From NCBI GenBank assembly GCA_028703175.1, contig JAQVNJ010000139.1, positions 1-15,771 of the forward strand: DNA of 15,771 nucleotides. The letters are read 5' to 3'. The position numbers were made by a program, and so were the translations under genes. Below the pieces are notes generated by a model that was not told the origin of the DNA, ran no database searches, and saw only the letters and a program-made list of their open reading frames with translations. The stretch comes from JAAYCB01 sp012744395. GTDB taxonomy: Bacteria; Planctomycetota; Planctomycetia; Pirellulales; Thermoguttaceae. Below are positions 7,074 to 13,986 of the stretch, one piece after another (within the stretch, counting starts at the first letter, position 1; every line of letters starts with the position of its first letter).

Positions 7074-8096
7074 GTGAAACTCCGCGTCGGCTTAATCGGT
7101 CTGGGAAACGCTTGGGAAAACCGCCATCATCCGGCGCTGCGCGCCCTCTCGGATCGGTTCGAGGTGACGGCCGTTTTTGACCAGGTGACGCACCGGGCGG
7201 CAACGGCCGCGGCGCTGCTCGAAACGGTCCACGTCGAGGGGTTTCGCGATCTGGTCCACCGCGAAGACGTCGACGCTGTGCTGATGCTCGGCGACGGCTG
7301 GTACGGCGTCGTTCCCGTGTTGGCGGCCTGCGCGTCGGGCAAGTCGGTCTACTTTGCCCGATCGATCGATATTGCGCCCGAACAGGCCGCGGATATGCAC
7401 CGCCATGTGCAGCGCGCCGGCATCGCCTTCCTTGCGGAGTTTGTCCGCCGCCACTCGCCGGCGACTGTCCGGCTGAAGGAATTGATTGCCACCTCCCTGG
7501 GCGAACCGAGACTCCTGTTCTGCCACGCGCGAAACCCGCTCCCAAGCGGAGCGGATCACCCGTGTATCGGGGGAACGGACCCTTGCCGCCAGGAGATCCT
7601 CGAGCTGATCGATTGGTGTCGGTTCGTGGTTGGGAGCGAGCCGCGCTGGGTCGTGTCGACCGCGCACCGCGAGCTGCCTCGCTTTCCCAACGACGTCGGG
7701 CAAGTCGATTACCAGAGCATCTCCCTCGATTTCTCGGAACGCGAACTGCCCGGCACGGGCGCGATGGCCGAAATCCGTTGCAGCCGATACATCCCCCACG
7801 ATTGGACCGAGGCGCTCGGCTACCGCCCGCAGGCCGGAGCGCAGATCGCCTGCCAGCGAGGGATCGCCTTTCTCGACTTGCCATCGACGTTGGTCTGGTT
7901 TGACCAGGCGGGCAGGCATCAAGAGCCGCTGGATAACGAGCGGCCCGTCGGGCAGGTGCTGCTGACCCGTTTCCACCGGGCGGTCACAAGTCTCGTCGCC
8001 AAGGCTTCCGACCTGGAGGATGCCTGCCGGGCGATTCACATCCTCGACCAGGCCGCGCGCAGCCAGGAGGAAGGCCGCCGCATCGAGCTCGCCTGA
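7074..8096 (+). CDS. Gfo/Idh/MocA-family oxidoreductase-like protein
   Basis: 340 residues from a GTG start (VKLRVGLIGLGNAWENRHHP). The N-terminal Rossmann fold has GLIGLGNAW for the dinucleotide loop, followed by the usual order: beta strand VTAVFD, acidic-edge region, FRDLVHREDVDAVLML (the family's typical 'V-DAV-I' strand) and the turn AACASGKSVYFARSIDI. In typical members this last stretch reads GKHVLCEKP; here Glu-Lys-Pro is replaced by Ala-Arg-Ser, so the conserved Lys is Arg. The C-terminal half (QEILELIDWCRFVVGSEPRW) fits the family's beta-sheet domain. Length is normal. No Shine-Dalgarno sequence is obvious. It is first in a two-gene unit with the gene at 8134, 37 bp apart. An NAD(P)-dependent sugar or cyclitol dehydrogenase is the default role, but the altered motif makes a non-standard activity possible. 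Confidence 0.85.
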   Translation: MKLRVGLIGLGNAWENRHHPALRALSDRFEVTAVFDQVTHRAATAAALLETVHVEGFRDLVHREDVDAVLMLGDGWYGVVPVLAACASGKSVYFARSIDIAPEQAADMHRHVQRAGIAFLAEFVRRHSPATVRLKELIATSLGEPRLLFCHARNPLPSGADHPCIGGTDPCRQEILELIDWCRFVVGSEPRWVVSTAHRELPRFPNDVGQVDYQSISLDFSERELPGTGAMAEIRCSRYIPHDWTEALGYRPQAGAQIACQRGIAFLDLPSTLVWFDQAGRHQEPLDNERPVGQVLLTRFHRAVTSLVAKASDLEDACRAIHILDQAARSQEEGRRIELA

Positions 8097-8133
8097 CTCG
8101 GCGGCTGTATCCATCGCAATTCCCGTCACAGCC

Positions 8134-9231
8134 ATGCCCCATCCACAGATCGACGCCGCCAGGCTCACCGTGTTTCCGCTTGCCGAGCGCAGGAGCCTCA
8201 CCCGGATCGAGACGATCGCCGCCGACCCGAATGCACCGCCGCGGCCCGTCGGCGAACCGCTGGCCGAAAAAGTCCAGCGCGTTGCTGGCCGCATGCGGGC
8301 TGCGCAAGAAAGCGGCGCCGCGGTCATGCTCGCTTACGGCGCCCACCTGGTGAAAAACGGCGGCGGGCCGCTCGTCAACCGAATGATCGAGCGGGGGGCG
8401 ATCACGCACCTGGCCACGCAGGGAGCCGGCGTGATCCACGATTGGGAGTTCGCCTTTCTTGGGGCCTCCACGGAATCGGTCCGCGAAAACGCCCCCCTCG
8501 GCCGCTTCGGCAGTTGGGATGAAACCGGCCGCTGGATCAACCTCGCCGTGGCCGCTGGAGCCGCTGAAGGCCTCGGGTTCGGCGAGGCCCTCGGCCGCAT
8601 GGTGGAAAGCGAGTCGCTCGCCGTGCCCGACCCGGCCGAACTGGAACGCTCCATTGTCCAGGCCCCTCGCCACCCGCTCTGCGCCGCCAGGGCCGATCTG
8701 GCGGCGATGATCCGCGAACACAAAATCCCCGCCGGGCGGCTCGTCGTCCGCCATCCCTACAAGGAGTTCTCGATTCTCGCGCGCGCCTATCGCCACCGGG
8801 TGCCGCTGACCGTCCATCCCGGCATCGGCTACGACATCATCGTCAATCACCCCATGTACCACGGCGCGGCAATCGGCCGCGCGGCGACGACCGATGCCCG
8901 CATCTTCGCGCACAGCGTCGATCGCCTCGACGGTGGCGCGTATCTCTCCGTCGGATCGGCGATCATGAGCCCCCAGGTCTTCGAAAAGGCGCTCAGCGCC
9001 GTCAACAACCTCCGCGCCGCCGAGGGCCGGCCCTTCCTCCGCGGCCACCTGATCGCCGTCGTCGACATCCAGGACGCCGGCGCCTGGGACTGGACCGCCG
9101 GAGAGCCTCCCAAGACCGACCCGGCCTACTACCTCCGCTTCTGCAAGACCTTCGCCCGGATGGCCGGCCAGGTCGAGTATCTGCAAATGGACAATCTGGC
9201 GTTTCTCCGGGCGATTGGCAGCCGAGACTAG
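8134..9231 (+). CDS. Conserved protein of unknown function, possibly deoxyhypusine-synthase-like
   Basis: 365 residues from the ATG at 8134 (MPHPQIDAARLTVFPLAERRS). The frame is open back to 8020, but that part overlaps the preceding gene and is low in complexity (Arg/Ala/Ser), so I start it here; no clear Shine-Dalgarno supports either choice. The core is AVMLAYGAHLVKNGGGPLV, RGAITHLATQGAGVIHDWE and GRFGSWDETGRWIN: a glycine-rich, Rossmann-like region matching a pattern I recall from uncharacterised bacterial proteins with distant likeness to deoxyhypusine synthase (binding NAD and a sugar or polyamine-like ligand would be the guess). A His-rich stretch (VHPGIGYDIIVNHPMYHG) and the C-terminal VDIQDAGAWDW are further fixed points. 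No signal peptide, so cytoplasmic. It follows the Gfo-like gene in the same transcript and its stop is 12 bp from the stop of higA. Clearly a real gene; the function is not known to me. Confidence 0.8.
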   Translation: MPHPQIDAARLTVFPLAERRSLTRIETIAADPNAPPRPVGEPLAEKVQRVAGRMRAAQESGAAVMLAYGAHLVKNGGGPLVNRMIERGAITHLATQGAGVIHDWEFAFLGASTESVRENAPLGRFGSWDETGRWINLAVAAGAAEGLGFGEALGRMVESESLAVPDPAELERSIVQAPRHPLCAARADLAAMIREHKIPAGRLVVRHPYKEFSILARAYRHRVPLTVHPGIGYDIIVNHPMYHGAAIGRAATTDARIFAHSVDRLDGGAYLSVGSAIMSPQVFEKALSAVNNLRAAEGRPFLRGHLIAVVDIQDAGAWDWTAGEPPKTDPAYYLRFCKTFARMAGQVEYLQMDNLAFLRAIGSRD

Positions 9232-9243
9232 CCCGAGATCGAA

Positions 9244-9666
9244 TTACAAGTTGGCAGCCAGAACGCCGGCATCCACTTGGAAGTAACGGGCGAGCTTGCG
9301 AATCACACTCCGACTGAACGGCCTCCTGCCCGCCAGGACTTCGGAAATCGTGGACTTCGGGATCTGAGTGTCGCGGTGCAATTCCGCCTGGGTCACACCC
9401 TTGGCTTCCATGAAGTGTCGAAGCATGTCGGCATCCGAGGCCGGCCCGATGGCATGATGCTGGTCTTCGTAGGCGGCCACCAGGTCGCTCAACGCATCGA
9501 GATACATCTCCTCGCCTTGGTTCAGCCGGTCCTTGGCAAGCAGCCGGTCCATCACGTTCTGAGCTTCCTGAAGATGCTCATCGGACTTGACCGACGCCAG
9601 GGGGAACACCTGCACAAGCTCCAGGTAGGCATCCCGGCAGCCGCGTTTTAAACCGAACCGGGTCAC
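9244..9666 (-). CDS. higA: HigA-type antitoxin, Xre-family helix-turn-helix
   Basis: 140 residues from a GTG start at 9666, 4 bp after the stop of higB, so the pair is translated from one mRNA. The N-terminal half (YLELVQVFPLASVKSDEHL, residues 14-32, then EEMYLDALSDLVAAYED) is the toxin-binding part typical of the COG5499 group of HigA antitoxins. The C-terminal helix-turn-helix spans about 79-138, with the phrase MLRHFMEAKGVTQAEL and the recognition-helix part STISEVLAGRR. It should neutralise HigB by direct binding and repress the operon at the palindromes at 10095-10143. The toxin-first order is characteristic of higBA. The extra N-terminal MTRFGLKRGC precedes the usual start; no better in-frame start exists before the conserved part. 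Confidence 0.9.
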   Translation of the reverse strand: MTRFGLKRGCRDAYLELVQVFPLASVKSDEHLQEAQNVMDRLLAKDRLNQGEEMYLDALSDLVAAYEDQHHAIGPASDADMLRHFMEAKGVTQAELHRDTQIPKSTISEVLAGRRPFSRSVIRKLARYFQVDAGVLAANL

Positions 9667-9670
9667 AGTC

Positions 9671-10057
9671 TCACCATCCTTTTCGATCCCGCCGGGGACT
9701 GCTGCGGGAAATTCTCCGCGTCGCCTTCTTCTCGGGTGGTGAAGAATAGCAGCCGCATGCGTCCTTCCACAAGTCTTTGTCGTACTCTTCGTGCGTCATC
9801 ACCTTGAGGATGAAGACCTTCTGACTTGGATACAGAACACGGGTGGCCAATCGGTATTTGTTTCCGCCGATGTTGAAGACTACGCAGTTCCCGACGAGAC
9901 TGGCTGTGCCATAGTCGGCTTTTACGTCGCCCCAGGATTGCCACACCACGGTTCTATGGCTCACGTGCGCGTGCCAGGCACGAAGCGGTCCCTCGGAGTC
10001 TTCGTAGCCGGGTGTTTCCCAAAACTGCCTCAGACGGCTTTTGGAAACCACTCGCAT
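9671..10057 (-). CDS. higB: HigB-type toxin, mRNA-cleaving endoribonuclease (RelE/HigB fold)
   Basis: 128 residues from the ATG at 10057, with GGAG 9 nt upstream (10067-10070). Family marks are MRVVSKSRLRQFWE at the start, PLRAW at 24-28, the WQSWGDVKADY segment (39-49), VVFNIGGNKYRL (59-70) and THEEYDK (88-94). HigB toxins of this type (COG4680) cut mRNA, usually on translating ribosomes. After the conserved core a tail of about 25 residues follows (CGCYSSPP, then the basic KKATRRISRSSPRRDRKGW). The Cys pair is usual for one branch of the family, while the basic end looks less conserved. The gene is intact, so the module is likely functional. Mobile-element genes are absent around it, but toxin-antitoxin pairs are often acquired horizontally. 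Confidence 0.9.
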   Translation of the reverse strand: MRVVSKSRLRQFWETPGYEDSEGPLRAWHAHVSHRTVVWQSWGDVKADYGTASLVGNCVVFNIGGNKYRLATRVLYPSQKVFILKVMTHEEYDKDLWKDACGCYSSPPEKKATRRISRSSPRRDRKGW

Positions 10058-10090
10058 CCGGTTCTACTCCACACGTCAGCAGCCAAACTC

Positions 10091-10119
10091 ATTATAGTTC
10101 GCAAGATGCGAACTAACAA
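10091..10119 (-). promoter_or_regulatory. higBA promoter
   Basis: On the minus strand, TTGTTA (10119-10114), an exact 17-bp spacer and a perfect TATAAT (10096-10091). Transcription would start near 10084, about 27 nt before the higB ATG. The spacer is filled by the proximal operator, so a bound repressor would exclude RNA polymerase. Confidence 0.75.
10095..10115. promoter_or_regulatory. Proximal HigA operator
   Basis: A perfect 21-bp inverted repeat: arms TAGTTCGCA (10095-10103) and TGCGAACTA (10107-10115) around a 3-bp centre. It occupies the spacer of the higBA promoter and touches both the -10 and the -35 box. Its likely ligand is HigA or the HigBA complex; this is inferred from position and from the known autoregulation of higBA modules. 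Confidence 0.75.
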
Positions 10120-10126
10120 GAGCGGA

Positions 10127-10143
10127 ATTCGCAACATGCGAAT
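10127..10143. promoter_or_regulatory. Distal HigA operator
   Basis: A second perfect inverted repeat with the same core: ATTCGCA (10127-10133) and TGCGAAT (10137-10143) around a 3-bp centre. Both operators share TTCGCA-N3-TGCGAA; their centres are 30 bp apart, close to three helical turns, which fits two repressor dimers bound on roughly the same face of the DNA. Confidence 0.7.
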
Positions 10144-10173
10144 CATAGGCCAGCTTCTGCCCCCCGCGTCTTC

Positions 10174-13100
10174 TCAAGCCGCCTCGGCGCCCCCGTCGCC
10201 CAAGTCGCCATTCTCGCCGTAGGCCTCGTCCCGGCGGCCGTCGCTCAGCGAGTCGCCCGCCCACCAATTCTCCTCGTCGACCGGTTCCTCCACCAGCTCG
10301 TCGTACTCGTCTTCGTAACGGTCGTCCCAATCGTCGTGCCGGCGGCGCCGCAGGGAACGTCTCCAAGTGCGTTCCTCTGTATCCTCCTCCGCATCTTCAT
10401 CCGGCTCGTCGTCCCAACGATCTTCAGATTCTTCCTCGTCGTCCACCTCTTCCCAATTGTCTTCGGATCCCTCTTCTTCGGATTCCTCCCCCTCCCCCTC
10501 GCCGTGCTCAGCAGGCGTCTCGTCATCCGGATCGCCGGGTTGGTCTCGGCCGGTATCCTCCCAGAGATCGTCCGGCTCCGCCTCTTGCGTTTCATCGGGC
10601 CGTTCGTTTTCGTCGTCGAAGTAGAATCTCCGCTCCTCGCTTTTTACGGACGTCTCGAAGAGCGGGGCCTCGTCCTCCTCGCCAAGCTCGATAATCTCAG
10701 GCTCTTCGACTGTCGGCGGCTCTTCCACCAATCCAGCGGCGGGCATCTCCTCCGGCTCTTCCGCCTCCCACTCCCACTCCAATGCCGGTTGCGGTTCCGG
10801 TTCTTCAACAGCCGGCGTCGGGACTCGCTTCGGCCGCTTCGGCCGCGTGCGGGTTTTCTTTCTAGGGGCCGATTCAACTCGGGCGGCTTCAAGCCGCCTG
10901 GGTGCTGCGTAGGCCGGCAGCGTATTGACCGGCGTCTTGAGCGCCTTGAAGATCTTCTGGATATGTTCGTGGCAGGTGAACAGGAGCACCTGGTGCCCCA
11001 GCGCGGCGAAATCCCGCATCACCGCCGCGGCCGCCCTGGCGCGATCGACGTCGAAATTCACCAGCACATCGTCGAGAATCAACGGCATCACCGTGCCCCG
11101 CCGGGCGAACGCGGCGGCCAGCGCCAGCCGCAGGCATATGAACAGTTGTTCCCGCGTGCCGTGCGAGAGAATCTCCACCGAGCGGGGATTCCCCTCGTGG
11201 TCGTCGACGTAGAGCGCGTCTTCGTCCAGCGGCGTCCAAACCCGGCTGTAGCGCCCCCCGGTCATCCGCTGCAAGTAGTCGGAGGCCTCTTGCAGGGTTT
11301 CGGGCTGGCGATCGCGCTCGTAGGCCACCCGCAGGTCGGCAAGCGTGCGGCAGGCCACCGCGCGGACGCGCCAGCGGTGCAGGGCGTCGGCCAGTTGCCG
11401 CTCGATCGTGTTCATTTCGAGTTGCCGGGCGGCCGGCCCCCGGTCGTCGGAGAGCAGGCGGAGTTGTTCGGCAAACCGGCCGCGCTGCTCGGCGGCTTGC
11501 CGCAGGGCCTTTTCAGTCCCGGCGAGCTTTTCAGCCAGGACCTCGCGGCGGCTTCGCAGGGTCTCGGCGGACTGGCCCTGGAGCGCCTCGGCGATCGCTT
11601 CGCTCGGCGAGTATCCGCCGATCGCCGCCTCGATCTGCTGTTGGACGCCCAGCAGCCGATTGCGGAGTCCGTTGACCTCCGCCAACCGCGCCATCTGGCC
11701 GCGAAGCTGTTTCTCATCGGCGGCGCCGGCCGCTCGAAGCAGCCGGCGTCGATAGGATTTGAGCTGGCGGACCGACTTGTCCACCCGCTTTCGTTTGCGT
11801 CGCAGCCGCCGCGCCTTGCCGCGTAGTTCGACGAGCCGTTTCTGCCGCGCCTCCTGCTCGGCCAGCGCGCGGCGGAGGAGACGCAGACCAGCAGCGGGGT
11901 CGTCCGGCGGCGCGGCGAGCCCCGCCTCGGCCAGCAGGTCGGCAATTCGCCGCGTCAGCGCCTCGCGTTCGCGGGTCCGCTGCTTCAGTTCCTCGTAGCG
12001 ATGCTCGAGTCGGCGGCGCAGATCGGCCATCTCCTCGTTGCGGGAAAGCAGGTCCCGGACCTGCGTGGGCGCCAGGTCGGCCGGCAGGCCGATCGAGGCG
12101 AGCGCCTGACGCCACCGCTTGTGGGCGTCGCTGGCGGCCTGTTTGGCCCGCTCGAGCCGCTCGGCGGCCGACTCCGCCGAGGACTGGGCCGCCAGGCGCT
12201 GCGCATCCCGCCCAACGAACGCCTCCAACTCGGCCAGTTCCCGTTCGGCGACCCGCAATCGCTGCTGGATGGGGCCTTCGCCCGGCGGCAGGTTGCGGTC
12301 GAGGTGTTCGCGTTCGCGGCGGATGTCCTTGACCTGGGCTTCGAGCATTGCGGCCTGCCGCCGGCAGGCGGTCAACCGCCGTGCGCTTGCCCGTTCCCAG
12401 ACCGCCTTGGTCGAGACAATCGCCACCAGCCCGACGATCCAGAGGATAGCCAAGGGCCAACCCCAGTAGCTGAAGCCGCCCCGGGAGTAGATCGCCAGCG
12501 TGAGCAGGAGCATGGAGCCGGCGATGAACGTCCCCCCCATCGAAAGCATCACCCACGTGGGCATCACCTGGTTGTCGATCAGGCGGTGTGTCTGTGCCTC
12601 GAGCTGCCCCTGGTGTTCGACCATCTGTTCGAGCCGCTGGTCGATCTGGACGCGGCGGCGGAGCTGCGAGACGGCCTCGCCTTGACGCTTCAGGGCGGTC
12701 TGAAGATCGTCGGCATTCCATGCCTTGAGGTCCTTCTCAACTTGCTCGGCCAGCGACAGGGCGCGTTCCTCTTCCTCGGCGAGGGCCTTCTGGGCTTCCT
12801 CGACGGCTGCCCGAGCGCGCTTCATCGCGCGCGCCGGACGGCGGAGGGCCTGGAACGCGCTGGTTGAGAGCCCGGAGAGTTGGTTCGCCCCCCCCTCGCT
12901 CAAGCCGAATTGGCGGCGTTGGAGGGCGAAGCGGGCCTCCAGCTCCTCGATCTCCGTTTTCAACTCGGCCGATCGGGTGGCGAGCGTCGACAGCCAGCCC
13001 TCCTGTTCCCGCAAGGCTTCAATCCGCGGCGCCAGGCGTTCCAGCGTTTCGTTGACCTTCAAGGCCCGGGCTTCGTGGCATAATCGCGACCAGGCCGCCT

Positions 13101-13986
13101 TCCAGCGCGAGAGATACTCGCGACGCCTGGCGAGGCGGTCGCCGATCGCCTCGAGCCTGTGCATGGCATCCTCGGGAATCGATTCGACCGGTCCGCATGC
13201 GGCGAGTTGCCGCTGGGCCGAATCGCGTTGCAGCCAGAGGGGTTGAACCGTGGCGGCAATCTCGGCAAGGCGGACTTCGTGGCGCAGCCGGCGCGCCTCC
13301 TCTTCCAGCATCGCCAGGTCGCGCTCGACCCGCGCCTGCTCGCCCGAAAGCCGCCCGAAGTCGTGGCTGATCCGCCCGATCTGCTCGATCTCGGCTCGCA
13401 GCCGATTGCGCTGTTCCAGCAGTCGGCTGATTTCGCACGCGCCGCCTCCGGCGTCGAGGATCCGGTTGCGGGCCTCTTCGAGGGAACGGACCACGTCGAT
13501 CAGCGAAATCGAGCCCAGCCCCGAACTCATCTGGTAGAGCATCGCGGCGGCCTGGGGATCCGTCAGGGTGCCCAGTTCCTGGAGTTCGCGGAGCCCCACG
13601 CAGAAGACGTGATTGAACAGGTGCTCGTCGATGCTGCCGAGAATCGCCTTCAGGGCAGACTCACCCTGCCGCGTGCCGTCGGGATAGTTGACGGTCAGCG
13701 GATCGCCGACGGCGGGCTCGCCGCGATTGGCGCGGCGAACCACGTCGACCCGTCCCTCGGCGGCCAGGATGCCGAGCGTTCCGCCCGCTCGCTCCCCGTC
13801 GACGGCGGCAAGATAGCGGCGCCGCTCGGGCGAGAAGCCGTAGAACACGGAACGGACGAACTGCATCAACGTGGTCTTCCCAGCCTCGTTCGGGCCATAG
13901 AAGACATTGAGCCCCTCGGAGAGGCCGCCGATTTCCAGGTCGCGGAACACCCCGAAGCCGTCTACGCGCAGTCCTGTGATTCTCAC
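10174..13986 (-). CDS. YhaN/SbcC-like coiled-coil AAA ATPase with membrane hairpin and acidic tail
   Basis: 1270 residues from the GTG at 13986, whose GTG overlaps the TGA of the preceding gene (GTGA, 4 bp), so translation is probably coupled. The N-terminus RITGLRVDGFGVFRDLEI leads to Walker A GPNEAGKT at residues 31-38. Long heptad-like coiled coils cover about 190-460 and 535-880. Between them lie two hydrophobic segments (about 470-495, WVMLSMGGTFIAGSMLLLTL; about 503-525, WGWPLAILWIVGLVAIV), where SbcC/Rad50 has a CxxC zinc hook; no CxxC is present. The signature motif LSHGTREQ is near 940 and Walker B PLILDD near 968-973. This is the architecture of YhaN (SbcE) rather than SbcC. From about residue 1028 a 243-residue tail follows: a basic patch (RKKTRTRPKRPKR), then mostly Asp/Glu with Trp and Pro, predicted disordered. 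The likely role is ATP-driven DNA handling at the membrane together with the phosphoesterase. An ATG at 14160 extends the frame over the upstream gene without family sequence and is rejected. Confidence 0.9.
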   Translation of the reverse strand: MRITGLRVDGFGVFRDLEIGGLSEGLNVFYGPNEAGKTTLMQFVRSVFYGFSPERRRYLAAVDGERAGGTLGILAAEGRVDVVRRANRGEPAVGDPLTVNYPDGTRQGESALKAILGSIDEHLFNHVFCVGLRELQELGTLTDPQAAAMLYQMSSGLGSISLIDVVRSLEEARNRILDAGGGACEISRLLEQRNRLRAEIEQIGRISHDFGRLSGEQARVERDLAMLEEEARRLRHEVRLAEIAATVQPLWLQRDSAQRQLAACGPVESIPEDAMHRLEAIGDRLARRREYLSRWKAAWSRLCHEARALKVNETLERLAPRIEALREQEGWLSTLATRSAELKTEIEELEARFALQRRQFGLSEGGANQLSGLSTSAFQALRRPARAMKRARAAVEEAQKALAEEEERALSLAEQVEKDLKAWNADDLQTALKRQGEAVSQLRRRVQIDQRLEQMVEHQGQLEAQTHRLIDNQVMPTWVMLSMGGTFIAGSMLLLTLAIYSRGGFSYWGWPLAILWIVGLVAIVSTKAVWERASARRLTACRRQAAMLEAQVKDIRREREHLDRNLPPGEGPIQQRLRVAERELAELEAFVGRDAQRLAAQSSAESAAERLERAKQAASDAHKRWRQALASIGLPADLAPTQVRDLLSRNEEMADLRRRLEHRYEELKQRTREREALTRRIADLLAEAGLAAPPDDPAAGLRLLRRALAEQEARQKRLVELRGKARRLRRKRKRVDKSVRQLKSYRRRLLRAAGAADEKQLRGQMARLAEVNGLRNRLLGVQQQIEAAIGGYSPSEAIAEALQGQSAETLRSRREVLAEKLAGTEKALRQAAEQRGRFAEQLRLLSDDRGPAARQLEMNTIERQLADALHRWRVRAVACRTLADLRVAYERDRQPETLQEASDYLQRMTGGRYSRVWTPLDEDALYVDDHEGNPRSVEILSHGTREQLFICLRLALAAAFARRGTVMPLILDDVLVNFDVDRARAAAAVMRDFAALGHQVLLFTCHEHIQKIFKALKTPVNTLPAYAAPRRLEAARVESAPRKKTRTRPKRPKRVPTPAVEEPEPQPALEWEWEAEEPEEMPAAGLVEEPPTVEEPEIIELGEEDEAPLFETSVKSEERRFYFDDENERPDETQEAEPDDLWEDTGRDQPGDPDDETPAEHGEGEGEESEEEGSEDNWEEVDDEEESEDRWDDEPDEDAEEDTEERTWRRSLRRRRHDDWDDRYEDEYDELVEEPVDEENWWAGDSLSDGRRDEAYGENGDLGDGGAEAA

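Noticed and set aside
6635..7180. 181-codon plus-strand open frame in the gene-free region
   Set aside because: It has no recognisable domain, runs through the strong promoter at 6936-6964 and overlaps the start of the gene at 7074 in another frame.
7092..9186. Two long minus-strand open frames (7092-8327 and 7984-9186)
   Set aside because: They are antisense to the Gfo-like and conserved-protein genes, both of which show family motifs on the plus strand.
10336..11826. 496-codon plus-strand open frame
   Set aside because: It lies opposite the acidic tail and C-terminal head of the ATPase. The hydrophobic start is the complement of Asp/Glu codons, not a membrane protein.
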